DNA of 64,000 nt from Devosia rhodophyticola (GCF_028816475.1 NZ_CP118247.1:1302001-1366000); one strand, 5' to 3'. Shown: positions 37,361-46,753, counted from the stretch's first letter. The notes: generated from the sequence alone by a model not told the origin. Translations and numbers: made by a program.

Positions 37361-37389
37361 TTGACGTTATATCAAATATGATAATATAC
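37361..37389 (+). promoter_or_regulatory. Candidate promoter with embedded dyad, upstream of the FixJ-like gene
   Basis: TTGACG at 37361-37366 is a good -35 element, and AATATA/ATATAC at 37383-37389 is a possible -10 with 16-17 base spacing. A perfect dyad TATCA-AATA-TGATA (37370-37383) lies in the spacer. A second dyad GTAGG-N7-CCTAC is at about 37398-37414. The leader before the ATG at 37569 would be about 170 bases long. Confidence 0.45.
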
Positions 37390-37568
37390 CTAGTTTGTAG
37401 GTAGTCGATCCTACGCATTGTTCATATCGGACAGCGCCAACACTTAGCGCAAACTACGGGCAGAATCACGGGCATCGCAGATGCAGCGTTCGAGTTGCGG
37501 ATGACATCACGTCATTTCCGGGCGCGTACCCGCCTGCCCGAGAAATGGCCCAAAGGACAGAGGACACC

Positions 37569-38204
37569 ATGAGCGAGCAAGTCTACTATCATTCATTCTT
37601 GAACCGCGACCGCCTGATTCATATTGCCGACCCGGACCCGGCGACCTGCGAAGCGCTCAGCGTCCTGTTTCGTCTTGAAGGTTTCCAAACCATTTTCTCG
37701 CTCGATGCCAGCCATTTTCTGGCCAGTCTTGAGCGTCGTCGCGCCGACGTCGTCGTCACCAATCTTCAGGTGGGCAACGAGAATGGGCTCAACCTTCTGG
37801 CCCGTGTTAAAGCCATGCGCACTGGCACGCCGGTATTCATCCTGTGTGATACACCCCAGGTGGAGGTGGCGGTCGCGGCGATGAAGGCGGGCGCCTCCGA
37901 TGTCATTACCAAACCCATTGATTCTGAATATTTCCTGCAGTCGGTGCGCGATGCGCTGCGACGCGACATTCATCTGGGCGCCATGATCGGTGGACGTCGG
38001 CCGGTGGAAGTGCGAGGCTTTTCCCAGCTCACGCCACGCGAACGCGAAGTCCTGCAACTGATCACCAATGGTCAGTCCAACAAGGAGGCAGGGCGCGAAT
38101 TGGGCATCTCGCCCCGCACCATTGAAGTGCACCGGGCGCGGGTCATGGAAAAGCTGGGTGCCCGCAATACAGCCGATCTGATGCGGATCGTATTGACCAC
38201 CTGA
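37569..38204 (+). CDS. FixJ-like response regulator with degenerate receiver
   Basis: The 211-residue protein has a receiver domain and a LuxR-type HTH (LTPREREVLQLITNGQSNKEAGRELGISPRTIEVHRARVMEKL, about 148-192). The acidic pocket is kept (Asp21, Asp23) and so is Lys115 in ITKP, but the phosphoacceptor position is Asn65 (VVVTNLQVGNENG) and the switch Thr/Ser is Cys93. It is therefore unlikely to be activated by ordinary Asp phosphorylation. I chose the ATG at 37569; an upstream frame adds eight residues. It lies between mscL and the ectoine regulator. Confidence 0.85.
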   Translation: MSEQVYYHSFLNRDRLIHIADPDPATCEALSVLFRLEGFQTIFSLDASHFLASLERRRADVVVTNLQVGNENGLNLLARVKAMRTGTPVFILCDTPQVEVAVAAMKAGASDVITKPIDSEYFLQSVRDALRRDIHLGAMIGGRRPVEVRGFSQLTPREREVLQLITNGQSNKEAGRELGISPRTIEVHRARVMEKLGARNTADLMRIVLTT

Positions 38205-38234
38205 GAAAATGGCCCCGCTGCCGAGACGGCTATA

Positions 38235-38726
38235 TCAATGGCTAAGTTCAGGCGCCGCAACCAGAATGGCGGCGGCGTCGCTTGCATCAGGCTCCAGCAT
38301 TTTGGCGACGCGCTCCAGCGAAGCAATCAGCATGGCCTGTTCCCATTCTGCCAGTTCGAGAAACTGTTCATTGAATTTTGCATGAACGCCATCGGGGGCG
38401 ATGGCCAGCACTTCGCGGCCGCGCTCACTCAGCGATAACCAGACCTGTCGGCGGTCTGCCTCACCCTTGCGGCGCTGCACCATGCCAGACTGTTCAAGTT
38501 TTTGAATCAATGCCGTGGCCGTGGCCTGAGTAATGCCCATGCGCCCGGCGACGTGGCCGGCGGTTTGCTCGGCACCCTCTTCGAGCATTTGCATAAAAAT
38601 CAGTTGAGACGGCGTCAGGCCTGTCTCGCGCATCACGGCCTTGGCGTTTAGCTCAGTAGTGCGCAAGATCTTGCGCATGGCCGTCAGGGCTAGTTTGGTT
38701 CGGTTTTCCAACGCTGCGCATCCCAC
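38235..38726 (-). CDS. MarR-family regulator, probable EctR
   Basis: The 163-residue winged-helix protein has QLIFMQMLEEGAEQTAGHVAGRMGITQATATALIQKLEQSGMVQRRKGEADRRQVWLSLSERG, a standard MarR HTH and wing. It is divergent from ectA with 274 bases between. MarR-type EctR proteins in this position repress ectABC-ask in halotolerant methylotrophs, so the same role is likely. The start is GTG at 38726; a shorter product is possible. Its signal is unknown. Confidence 0.82.
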   Translation of the reverse strand: MGCAALENRTKLALTAMRKILRTTELNAKAVMRETGLTPSQLIFMQMLEEGAEQTAGHVAGRMGITQATATALIQKLEQSGMVQRRKGEADRRQVWLSLSERGREVLAIAPDGVHAKFNEQFLELAEWEQAMLIASLERVAKMLEPDASDAAAILVAAPELSH

Positions 38727-38791
38727 ATGTCATTTTTCAGACATTATCCGCGTCAATCGCCGAACCCAAGCGGCTTTCGGCTTCATCCCGC

Positions 38792-38834
38792 ACAAAATTG
38801 TTTCTCTATTACAAACTATTTTAGGACAGATAGT
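38792..38834. promoter_or_regulatory. Dyads in the ectR-ectA intergenic region
   Basis: ACAAAATTGT at 38792-38801 is a perfect palindrome, and ACTAT-N10-ATAGT lies at 38815-38834. They are between the two divergent starts and near the regulator's own promoter, so they are candidates for EctR sites. No binding data can be drawn from sequence. Confidence 0.35.
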
Positions 38835-38944
38835 ATGGCCACTGTCACGATATAAAAAATCTAAAAAATATCAAATCTCTATGTAACCGACTGATAACTC
38901 TCCATAAAAATGCCTCTTGCAATTTTTGCAACTCTGCTGTGCCG

Positions 38945-38972
38945 TTGACATTTAGTTTTAACAAGCTAAATA
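38945..38972 (+). promoter_or_regulatory. ectA promoter with overlapping dyad
   Basis: TTGACA at 38945-38950 and TAAATA at 38967-38972 are spaced by 16 bases. A dyad TTTAG-N10-CTAAA at 38951-38970 fills the spacer and touches the -10, where a repressor would block polymerase. GGAG at 38990-38993 is the ectA ribosome site. A TTGCAA pair at 38917-38931 lies just upstream. Confidence 0.65.
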
Positions 38973-39000
38973 CCTGACCGCAGACCAATGGAGAATTTTT

Positions 39001-39558
39001 ATGCATCTTGCGGCCATATCCCAGAACAATGCCTCGGCAGGGCACAACCATCTGAGCATTCGCAGCCCAAAGCGCGAAGACGGCGCAGCGGTGTGGAAGC
39101 TGGTGCGTGAAACTGTGGGGCTTGATGACAACTCCATGTACTGCAATCTGTTGCAGTGCAGCCATTTCGCCAGCACCTGTGCGTTGGCAGAAATGGACGG
39201 CGAGGTGGTTGGGTGGATCTCGGGCTATATCCCGCCTGATCATTCTGACACCCTGTTTGTCTGGCAGGTTTGCGTCAGTGAGAAGGCGCGCGGACGCGGC
39301 TTGGCGCGGCAGTTGATTACCGCTGTGCTGGCACGTGATGTCTGCGCCGACGTTCGACGCGTGCAAAGCACGATCACCAAAGACAACAGCGCTTCATGGG
39401 CCCTGTTCGGCTCCATTGCAGAGCGGCTCGATGCCGACCTGACCCGTCAGGCGCATTTCCGGCGCGACGATCATTTTGATGGCCTGCACGACACCGAATT
39501 TCTGGTGACCATCGGTCCATTTGAGCGCGAAGCGCTCGCCATTCGCTCGGCTGCCTGA
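39001..39558 (+). CDS. ectA: L-2,4-diaminobutyrate acetyltransferase (EctA)
   Basis: EctA acetylates L-2,4-diaminobutyrate at the gamma amino group, the second of the three specific ectoine steps. The 185-residue GNAT protein has IRSPKREDGAAVWKLVRET, DNSMYCNLLQCSHFASTCALAE, and the acetyl-CoA loop SEKARGRGLARQLI, all hallmark EctA segments. A GGAG site precedes the ATG. It is first in ectABCD-ask, with ectB 54 bases downstream. Confidence 0.95.
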   Translation: MHLAAISQNNASAGHNHLSIRSPKREDGAAVWKLVRETVGLDDNSMYCNLLQCSHFASTCALAEMDGEVVGWISGYIPPDHSDTLFVWQVCVSEKARGRGLARQLITAVLARDVCADVRRVQSTITKDNSASWALFGSIAERLDADLTRQAHFRRDDHFDGLHDTEFLVTIGPFEREALAIRSAA

Positions 39559-39612
39559 AACCACTCGGCTTGCCACGCGTTCAATATTCACGTCCCCAGG
39601 GAGACGATACTC

Positions 39613-40905
39613 ATGACACTCACGACCAGTAAAATCACCAATTCTGAGGTTTTTGACCGGGTTGAAAGCCAGGTGCGGTCCTATTCGCGCAGCTTCCCAA
39701 AGACCTTTGGCAAGGCGCAGGGCGCAACGATCTTTGACAAGTCCGGTAAGGCTTATACCGACTTTCTGGCCGGATGCTCGACGCTCAATTACGGCCACAA
39801 TGATCCTGATCTAAAAGCTGCCCTAATTGACTATATTTCAGCCGATGGGATCACTCATGGTCTGGACATGTTCACCGAGGCCAAGGAAAATTTCCTTGAA
39901 ACCTTCGAGCGCCTGATCCTCAAGCCGCGTGGCATGGATTACAAACTGCAGTTCACCGGCCCGACCGGCGCCAATGCGGTGGAAGCTGCCATGAAGCTGG
40001 CGCGCAAGGTCACCGGTCGCAATTCAATCATTGCCTTTACCAATGGCTTTCACGGCGTCACCCTTGGCGCGCTCGCCGCGACCGGCAATTCCGGTCATCG
40101 CCAGGGCGCCAACACTCCGCTTTCCGGGGTAACGCGCGCCGCCTATGACGGCTATTTCGGTGCCGACATTGACACTGCAGACATGCTCGATCAGCAATTG
40201 TCTGATCCATCCAGCGGCTTTGATGCGCCGGCTGCCTTTATCGTTGAAACGGTTCAGGGCGAGGGTGGTCTGAACGCGGCCTCGGCTGAATGGCTGCTCA
40301 AGATCCGCGCCATTGCCCGTCGCCACGGGGCACTGTTCATCGTTGATGATATTCAGGCCGGATGCGGTCGCACCGGCAGCTTCTTCTCGTTTGAGGGTAT
40401 GGGGCTGGATCCCGACATCATCACCATGGCCAAATCGCTTTCGGGCATGGGCCTGCCTTTTGCACTGACCCTGATGAAGCCGCGCCTTGATATCTGGAAG
40501 CCTGCCGAACACAATGGCACCTTCCGCGGCAACAATCATGCGTTTGTCACGGCGGCTGCGGCTATCCAGAAATTCTGGTCCGATGGCAAGTTTGAAGCCG
40601 AGCTGGCGGAAAAATCCACCTATCTGGGCGAGCGCCTCGATGCGATTGCCGAGGCTCACGATCTGGGCCGTCGCGGTCGCGGCATGATGCAGGGCATCAA
40701 TGCGGGTACGGGCGCTGTCGCCGAGGCCATCTGCCGCTCGTGCTTCCGTTCGGGCCTCATCATCGAGACCTCAGGCGCCCATGGCGAGATCGTCAAGATC
40801 CTGTCGCCTTTGACCATTGATAAACAACAGTTCGCTGCTGGCCTCGACATTGTCGAGAACGCCTTTGAGGAAGTCCTCGGCACCCAGCGTGCGGCCGCAG
40901 AATAG
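39613..40905 (+). CDS. ectB: Diaminobutyrate--2-oxoglutarate transaminase (EctB)
   Basis: EctB converts aspartate-semialdehyde to L-2,4-diaminobutyrate using glutamate, the entry step of ectoine synthesis. The 430-residue class III aminotransferase has [15 protein letters not shown], the PLP-phosphate region [11 protein letters not shown], the cofactor-stacking Asp in IVDDIQAG, and the PLP lysine Lys274 in [21 protein letters not shown] is typical of EctB. It is ten bases ahead of ectC. Confidence 0.96.
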   Translation: MTLTTSKITNSEVFDRVESQVRSYSRSFPKTFGKAQGATIFDKSGKAYTDFLAGCSTLNYGHNDPDLKAALIDYISADGITHGLDMFTEAKENFLETFERLILKPRGMDYKLQFTGPTGANAVEAAMKLARKVTGRNSIIAFTNGFHGVTLGALAATGNSGHRQGANTPLSGVTRAAYDGYFGADIDTADMLDQQLSDPSSGFDAPAAFIVETVQGEGGLNAASAEWLLKIRAIARRHGALFIVDDIQAGCGRTGSFFSFEGMGLDPDIITMAKSLSGMGLPFALTLMKPRLDIWKPAEHNGTFRGNNHAFVTAAAAIQKFWSDGKFEAELAEKSTYLGERLDAIAEAHDLGRRGRGMMQGINAGTGAVAEAICRSCFRSGLIIETSGAHGEIVKILSPLTIDKQQFAAGLDIVENAFEEVLGTQRAAAE

Positions 40906-40915
40906 GAGCACAATC

Positions 40916-41308
40916 ATGATCGTTAGAGATTTGCACGCCGCGCGGGAAACCGATCGTCTGGTCAAGTCTGATGGCTGGGACAGCACCCGGCTGTTACTGG
41001 CTGGGGATGATATGGGGTTTTCCTTTCACATCACCCGCATTCACGAAAACACGTCGCACGTGTTTCATTACAAGCACCATTTTGAGAGCGTTTATTGCGT
41101 TTCGGGCGAAGGCTCGATTGAGGATCTTGCCACCGGCACGGTCCATCCGATCCGCCCCGGCATCATGTATGCGCTCGACCAGCATGATCGGCACCGCCTG
41201 ACCGCCAAGTCCGAAATGGTCATGGCGTGCTGCTTCAACCCGCCGGTGACGGGCAAGGAAGTTCACCGCAAGGACGGGTCCTACGCACCGGTTACCGAAA
41301 CCGCCTGA
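40916..41308 (+). CDS. ectC: L-ectoine synthase (EctC)
   Basis: EctC closes the ring of N-gamma-acetyl-diaminobutyrate to give ectoine. The 130-residue cupin keeps the three metal-binding residues known for the family: Glu57 in HHFESVY, Tyr85 in GIMYALDQ and His93 in HDRHRL, at exactly the usual numbering. I chose the ATG at 40916 (MIVRDL); a longer frame would overlap ectB. Confidence 0.97.
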   Translation: MIVRDLHAARETDRLVKSDGWDSTRLLLAGDDMGFSFHITRIHENTSHVFHYKHHFESVYCVSGEGSIEDLATGTVHPIRPGIMYALDQHDRHRLTAKSEMVMACCFNPPVTGKEVHRKDGSYAPVTETA

Positions 41309-41352
41309 GCGAACCCACCTTTTTCCAACCAATTTGCAGAAAGGGATTTCTG

Positions 41353-42279
41353 ATGAGCATTGCCATGCAATCGACAACAAGAGACCTTTACCCCACCCGC
41401 CTTGAGGCGGAGCAATGGACTAACCGGCCCGATCCGGTGTTCTGGGGCAAATGGACTCCTGAAGCGCCCCTCACGCGTGCCCAGACCGAAAGCTTTGTCA
41501 AAAACGGCTATTTGATCCTGGAGAATGTCTTTTCCAGCAGCGAGATTGCCGCACTTCAGGCCGAGGCTGCCCGCCTGCGCGCCGGGGACGGAAATCTCGA
41601 TGCTGACAGCGTCATTGCTGAGCCCAACTCCAGGGAAGTGCGCACAGTCTTCCGTCTCGACGAGCAAAATGTGCTTTTTGATCGTTTGGCGCGCGATGCG
41701 CGCGTCGCAGGCCCAACCAGCTTCCTGCTCAACGACGCTGTCTACCTGCATCAGTCACGCCTCAATTATAAGCCCGGCTTTAATGGAAAGGAGTTCTATT
41801 GGCACTCCGATTTTGAAACCTGGCACGCCGAAGATGGCATGCCCCGTATGCGGGCCATTTCGGCCTCAATTCTTTTAACCGACAATGATGCGCTCAACGG
41901 CCCGTTGATGCTGATGCCCGGCTCGCACAACCAGTTTGTTGCCTGCGCTGGCGAGACGCCCGAAGACAACCACAAAAGCTCGCTCAAGAAGCAGGAAATC
42001 GGGGTTCCCTCGCACGAAGCCCTGAGCAAGATGGCCAAGAAACACGGCATTGATTATGCGGCGGGCAAGGCTGGCACGGTGCTGCTGTTTGACTGCAACA
42101 CCATCCATGGCTCCAACGGCAATATCACGCCCAACCCCCGCTCCAACGCGTTTTTTGTCTACAACGCATGGTCCAACAAGGTTGAGGCCCCCTTTGCCGC
42201 CAAGACGCCGCGCCCAGCGTTCCTGAGCGCCCGCGATCCCAAGGGTCCCATCGACATCGCGTCCGGCAAGCTGGCTTGA
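41353..42279 (+). CDS. ectD: Ectoine 5-hydroxylase (EctD)
   Basis: EctD hydroxylates ectoine to 5-hydroxyectoine using O2, Fe(II) and 2-oxoglutarate. In the 308-residue protein the iron ligands are His151, Asp153 (FYWHSDFETWH, the EctD signature) and His252 (NTIHGSNGN). Arg263 in NPRSN is the likely 2-oxoglutarate anchor. It is part of ectABCD-ask, so hydroxyectoine formation is coupled to ectoine supply. Confidence 0.96.
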   Translation: MSIAMQSTTRDLYPTRLEAEQWTNRPDPVFWGKWTPEAPLTRAQTESFVKNGYLILENVFSSSEIAALQAEAARLRAGDGNLDADSVIAEPNSREVRTVFRLDEQNVLFDRLARDARVAGPTSFLLNDAVYLHQSRLNYKPGFNGKEFYWHSDFETWHAEDGMPRMRAISASILLTDNDALNGPLMLMPGSHNQFVACAGETPEDNHKSSLKKQEIGVPSHEALSKMAKKHGIDYAAGKAGTVLLFDCNTIHGSNGNITPNPRSNAFFVYNAWSNKVEAPFAAKTPRPAFLSARDPKGPIDIASGKLA

Positions 42280-42345
42280 TCCCCAGCTTCGCCTCTGAGT
42301 TGAATAGAGTTACGGCACCCTCTCAGGGGGTGCGCAAGGATTATC

Positions 42346-43806
42346 ATGACTATCCGGCCGACCAATACGCACACTGTCGAAAAAATCGGCGGCACGTCGA
42401 TGTCGCGCACCAGGGAACTGCTCGATACAGTCCTGATCGGATCGCGCCAGGGCACTGAGCTTTACAATCGCATCATCGTTGTTTCTGCCTATGGCGGCAT
42501 GACCGACGCCCTTCTTGAACACAAAAAATCCGGCGAACCGGGGGTCTATTCCCTGTTTTCCAGCGCTGAAAGCGGCTGGAGCTGGGGCGACGCCCTTAGC
42601 CGCGTCGCCAGCGCGATGCTGGAAAAGAACGCCGAGATTTTTGGCGATGACAATTCGCGCGAAGTGGCGGACCGTTTCGTCAAGGAGCGGGTCGAGGGTG
42701 TGCGCTCGTGCCTGATCGATCTGGCGCGGCTGTGCTCGTTTGGCCACTTCCAACTCGAACAGCACCTGCTGACCGTGCGCGAAATGCTCTCGTCGCTGGG
42801 CGAGGCCCAATCGGCCCACAATACTGCCCTGCTGCTCAAGCTGCATGGCGTCAATGCCCGTTTTGTTGATCTGACCGGCTGGCGCGAAGATGGCCAGCAC
42901 GATCTTGATCAGCAGATCGAACGCGCCTTTGCCGAAATCGACCTCACCCAGGAGTTGCCGGTCGTAACCGGCTATGCGCAGTGCCGAGAGGTGCTGATGC
43001 GCACCTATGATCGGGGCTATTCCGAAGTCACTCTGTCGCGCGTCGCCGTGGTAACCGGGGCCGCCGAAGCGATCATCCACAAGGAGTTTCATCTCTCCTC
43101 GGCCGATCCGCGTGTCGTCGGTACCGATGCCGTCCGGGTTATCGGGCAGACCAATTATGATGTGGCCGATCAGCTCTCCAATATGGGGATGGAAGCCATC
43201 CACCCGCGCGCGGCCAAAAGCCTGCGTCAGGCGGGGATTCCGTTGCGGGTCAAGAATGCCTTCGAGCCCAGCCATCCCGGCACCCTGATCCGCTCTGATC
43301 TGAGCGCTGATCAGCCCGGTGTTGAAATCGTCACCGGTCTCAAGAGTGTTTTCGCTTTTGAATTTTACGACCAGGATATGGTGGGCGTTAAGGGCTATGA
43401 CGCCAAAATTCTGGAGGCGCTGGATCGGCACAAGGTCTGGATCATTTCCAAAACGTCAAACGCCAATACCATCACCCATTTCCTCAAAGGGTCGATGAAG
43501 GCAATCAGGCGGGTCGAAAAAGATCTCTCCGACATCTTCCCGACAGCGGAAATTTCGCTGCGCAAGGTGGCGCTGGTTTCGGCCATCGGTCGTGACCTTG
43601 GGGGCACCAATGTGTTGAGCAAGGCCGTCACCATGCTTGCCGAAGCCGGTATAGAACCGCTGGGCATTCACGACCTGATGCGCAAGGTCGACTTGCAGGT
43701 TGTGGTTGAGGAAGCCGATTTCGACCGCGCCGTTGTTGCCTTGCACAAGGGTTTGGTGGAACAGGACGCGCGCGATCAATCCAAGCGCCAGCTAAAAGCC
43801 GCCTGA
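42346..43806 (+). CDS. Ectoine-specific aspartate kinase (Ask_Ect)
   Basis: Aspartokinase supplies aspartyl phosphate, the precursor of aspartate-semialdehyde. The 486-residue protein begins with TVEKIGGTSMSRTRELLDTVLIG, the altered kinase N-terminus of the Ask_Ect group, and has two C-terminal ACT-like domains (VGVKGYDAKILEAL, VALVSAIGRDLGGTN). Ask_Ect enzymes are less feedback-inhibited than the lysine or threonine isozymes. It ends the ect operon and is followed by a shared hairpin. Confidence 0.93.
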   Translation: MTIRPTNTHTVEKIGGTSMSRTRELLDTVLIGSRQGTELYNRIIVVSAYGGMTDALLEHKKSGEPGVYSLFSSAESGWSWGDALSRVASAMLEKNAEIFGDDNSREVADRFVKERVEGVRSCLIDLARLCSFGHFQLEQHLLTVREMLSSLGEAQSAHNTALLLKLHGVNARFVDLTGWREDGQHDLDQQIERAFAEIDLTQELPVVTGYAQCREVLMRTYDRGYSEVTLSRVAVVTGAAEAIIHKEFHLSSADPRVVGTDAVRVIGQTNYDVADQLSNMGMEAIHPRAAKSLRQAGIPLRVKNAFEPSHPGTLIRSDLSADQPGVEIVTGLKSVFAFEFYDQDMVGVKGYDAKILEALDRHKVWIISKTSNANTITHFLKGSMKAIRRVEKDLSDIFPTAEISLRKVALVSAIGRDLGGTNVLSKAVTMLAEAGIEPLGIHDLMRKVDLQVVVEEADFDRAVVALHKGLVEQDARDQSKRQLKAA

Positions 43807-43818
43807 CAAAAATTGTTG

Positions 43819-43840
43819 CCCCGCGCCACCAAGCGCGGGG
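43819..43840. terminator. Hairpin between the converging ask and doeD genes
   Basis: CCCCGCGC pairs with GCGCGGGG around CACCAA. It lies between the stop of ask (43806) and the stop of doeD (43853). On the minus strand a T-run follows about eight bases later. It likely ends transcription from both sides. Confidence 0.7.
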
Positions 43841-43852
43841 TCAATTCGCTAT

Positions 43853-45223
43853 TTATCCAAATACCGCGTCGACAGCGATCTTGAATTTGTCGACCACTAT
43901 ATCTGCCTCGGCCTCGCTCAGGCACAGGGGCGGCGCAAAGCCGATGATATCGCCCTGCGGCATGGCCCGTGCGATAACTCCCTGCCCCAACAGCGCTGCT
44001 GCCAATTTCGGGCCGATCTTTTCGCTCGCCTCAAAAAACGTCCGGCTGGGCTTGTCCTTGACGAACTCGACGGCGCACATCAGCCCCTCGCCGCGCACAT
44101 CACCGACATGGGCATGTTTACCCAACGCATCGGCCATGGCGGCATTGAAATAGGCCCCGGTCTTACCGGCATTTTCAACCAGTCCCAAACTGTCGATCAG
44201 CTTGAGATTGGCCACCCCGGCGGCGGTCCCGATGGGATGGGCCGAATAAGTCCAGCCGTGTCCGATCGGACCGTTCTCATCGGTACCGCGCTCCAACACT
44301 TCCCACATCCGCTTGGAAAAGATCGAGCCGGAGAGCGGCGCATAGGCTGAGGTCAAACCTTTGGCGATGGTGATGATATCGGCCTCAAGCCCGTGCTTGT
44401 CCGAGCCAAACATGGCGCCCAGCCGCCCAAAGGCGGTCACCACCTCGTCAACGACCAAAAGGATATCGTGCTTCTTGAGAACCTTCTGGATGGCCTGCCA
44501 ATAGCCTGCGGGCGGGGGCACCAGCCCGCCCGTGCCCAGCACCGGCTCACCAATAAACGCGGCAATCGTATCGGCGCCTTCGCGCTCGATCATGGCTTCA
44601 AGTTCGGCCACGCAATGGGCGACAAAATCGGCCTCGTTCATGTCCAGATCGGCGCGCCGGAAATAATAGGGCGCTTCGGTATGCAGGATCGGCGCACGCG
44701 GCAGATCAAACTTGTTGTGAAAGCCCGCCAGTCCGGTCAGCGATCCAGTCATGATCCCCGAGCCGTGATAACCGCGCCAGCGTGAGATAATTTTCTTCTT
44801 TTCTGGCCGCCCGAGAATGTTGTTGTAGTACCAGATCATCTTGATGTTGGTCTCGTTGGCGTCGGACCCGCCAAGCCCGAAATAGACCTTGGACATATTG
44901 GCGGGGGCCCGGTCCAGAACCATTTTTGAAAGCGTGATCGAGGCTTCGGTGCCATGCCCGACATAGGCATGGTAATAGGCCAGCTGCTTGGCCTGCTCTG
45001 CAATTGCATCAGCAATCTCGGAGCGCCCATAGCCCACATTGACGCAATAGAGCCCGGCAAAGGCATCGAGCAGTTTGGTGCCGTCGCGGTCCTCGATATA
45101 AACGCCCGATCCGCCGGTCACGATCCGCGTCGGCGTTTCCCCGCGCGCGTGCTGGCCCAGATGGGTGGAAGGGTGGAAAAAATTGTCGCGATCCCAGCGG
45201 TCGAGTTGGTCATTCGTCAGCAT
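43853..45223 (-). CDS. doeD: Class III aminotransferase, probable L-2,4-diaminobutyrate transaminase DoeD
   Basis: In ectoine breakdown DoeD removes the gamma amino group of diaminobutyrate to give aspartate-semialdehyde. The 456-residue PLP enzyme has DAFAGLYCVNVGYGRSEI, the Asp in LLVVDEVVTAFGRLG, and the PLP lysine in ADIITIAKGLTSAYAPLSG. It lies last in a minus-strand series after doeX and doeC, 36 bases behind doeC. Related enzymes act on beta-alanine or pyruvate, so the assignment rests on context. Confidence 0.87.
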   Translation of the reverse strand: MLTNDQLDRWDRDNFFHPSTHLGQHARGETPTRIVTGGSGVYIEDRDGTKLLDAFAGLYCVNVGYGRSEIADAIAEQAKQLAYYHAYVGHGTEASITLSKMVLDRAPANMSKVYFGLGGSDANETNIKMIWYYNNILGRPEKKKIISRWRGYHGSGIMTGSLTGLAGFHNKFDLPRAPILHTEAPYYFRRADLDMNEADFVAHCVAELEAMIEREGADTIAAFIGEPVLGTGGLVPPPAGYWQAIQKVLKKHDILLVVDEVVTAFGRLGAMFGSDKHGLEADIITIAKGLTSAYAPLSGSIFSKRMWEVLERGTDENGPIGHGWTYSAHPIGTAAGVANLKLIDSLGLVENAGKTGAYFNAAMADALGKHAHVGDVRGEGLMCAVEFVKDKPSRTFFEASEKIGPKLAAALLGQGVIARAMPQGDIIGFAPPLCLSEAEADIVVDKFKIAVDAVFG

Positions 45224-45259
45224 TGCAGTCGTCCTTCTTGATAAATTTCGTACCCCGGA

Positions 45260-46753
45260 TCAGTGCCAGTCACGGCAGACATATTTGACCTCGGTAAAGG
45301 CCTCCATGCCCAGCCGTGCGCCTTCGCGCCCGATCCCGGACTGTTTCATGCCGCCAAAGGGAATGGGCGCGCCCGTAACCTTGGTGCGGTTGATCGCCAC
45401 CATGCCGTATTGCAGCGCCCGGCTAGCGCGATAAATGCGGCGCGGATCATTGGTGTGCAAATAAGCCACCAGCCCATATTCGGTGTCGTTGGCGCGGGCC
45501 AGAACGTCGGCTTCATCGTCAAACGGGGCGATGGCCGCCACCGGGCCAAATGTTTCCTCGTGCATGATCAGCGCATCGGGGGGCACATCGACCAGTACTG
45601 TTGGCTCAAAGAACAAGTCCCCCGCCGCGTGGCGCTTGCCCCCCACGAGGCATTTAGCTCCTTTGGCCAAAGCGTCGGCCACGTGCTCGGCCTGCTTGGC
45701 AACCGCCTCTTTATTCATCAGCGGCCCGATATCGGGGTCTTCAATGCCCGGCCCAACGCTGAGCGCCATGATAGCGGCGGCCAGTTTTTCGCAGAACCGG
45801 TCATAGATTGACCGTTCGATAAAGAAGCGGTTGGCCGCCAGACAATCCTGGCCTGAGGTCGCAAATTTTGCCTTGATGGCCTCTTCCACCGCCTGATCGA
45901 GATCGGCATCGGCAAAAACAATGAACGGGGCAAGACCGCCCAATTCCATGATCACCCGTTTGACCGTATCGGCGGACTGGCGGATCAGCAGGCGGCCAAT
46001 TTCGGTGGAGCCGGTAAAGGAAATCACCCGGACCCGTGGGTCCTCGGTCCAGGGCGCAACAATTTCGCGCGCCTTGCCGGTGACAATATTAAAGACGCCC
46101 TTGGGCATCCCGGCCCGCTCTGCCAGAATGGCGAGGGCGGTTGCTGAAAATGGGGTTTCGCCCGAGGGATGACAGACGCAGGTGCATCCGGCTGCCAACG
46201 CCGCCGCAGCCTTGCGCGTCAGCATGGCGGCGGGAAAATTCCACGGCGTGATCAGCGCGGCGACACCGCAGGGTTCACGCCAGATTTCGACCTCGGCATC
46301 CGGCAGATGCGAGGTGACGCTTTCGATGTTGGGCCGTTTGGTTTCTTCGGCATAAAACTCGACGAAGGAAGCCGCATAAGCGATTTCGCCGCGCGCTTCG
46401 GAAATCGGTTTGCCTTGCTCGGCGGTCATGATCTGGGCCAGATCTTCCTGCGCGCCCATGATCAGATCAAACCAGCGCCGCAAGGTTGCAGAGCGCTCCT
46501 GCGGGAGCAGCCCTGACCAGGCGGCAAAAGCATTTTGGGCGGCATCAACGGCACGGCGGGACTGGGCTGCGTCCATGCCGGGAACGCTCCCCAAAAAACG
46601 TCCGCTGGCGGGATCAGTCACAATGATTTCGCCGCGCACGTCCTCGCCGATGCGCTCGCCGTCGATATAGGCAGCCGGACAGAACAGTTCGCGATCTGCC
46701 AGCCGGTCGATCAGATCGTCGGATTGCGGATTGCTTGCCTGTGCTGAATTCAT
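45260..46753 (-). CDS. doeC: Aldehyde dehydrogenase, probable DoeC
   Basis: DoeC oxidises aspartate-semialdehyde to aspartate in ectoine catabolism. The 497-residue protein is an NAD(P)-dependent aldehyde dehydrogenase: LITPWNFPAAMLTRKAAAALAAGC, the glutamate motif MELGGLAPFIV and the catalytic cysteine in SGQDCLAANRF. By sequence it resembles succinate-semialdehyde dehydrogenases; position between doeX and doeD favours the ectoine role. ATG 46753 is chosen; a TTG codon precedes it. Confidence 0.85.
   Translation of the reverse strand: MNSAQASNPQSDDLIDRLADRELFCPAAYIDGERIGEDVRGEIIVTDPASGRFLGSVPGMDAAQSRRAVDAAQNAFAAWSGLLPQERSATLRRWFDLIMGAQEDLAQIMTAEQGKPISEARGEIAYAASFVEFYAEETKRPNIESVTSHLPDAEVEIWREPCGVAALITPWNFPAAMLTRKAAAALAAGCTCVCHPSGETPFSATALAILAERAGMPKGVFNIVTGKAREIVAPWTEDPRVRVISFTGSTEIGRLLIRQSADTVKRVIMELGGLAPFIVFADADLDQAVEEAIKAKFATSGQDCLAANRFFIERSIYDRFCEKLAAAIMALSVGPGIEDPDIGPLMNKEAVAKQAEHVADALAKGAKCLVGGKRHAAGDLFFEPTVLVDVPPDALIMHEETFGPVAAIAPFDDEADVLARANDTEYGLVAYLHTNDPRRIYRASRALQYGMVAINRTKVTGAPIPFGGMKQSGIGREGARLGMEAFTEVKYVCRDWH

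Noticed and set aside
37569-38204. Calling this gene fixJ
   Set aside because: The HTH is FixJ-like, but the receiver lacks the phosphoacceptor and no fixL or fixK is nearby.
42310-43431. 373-codon minus-strand frame opposite the aspartokinase gene
   Set aside because: Mirror frame of ask with no recognisable protein.
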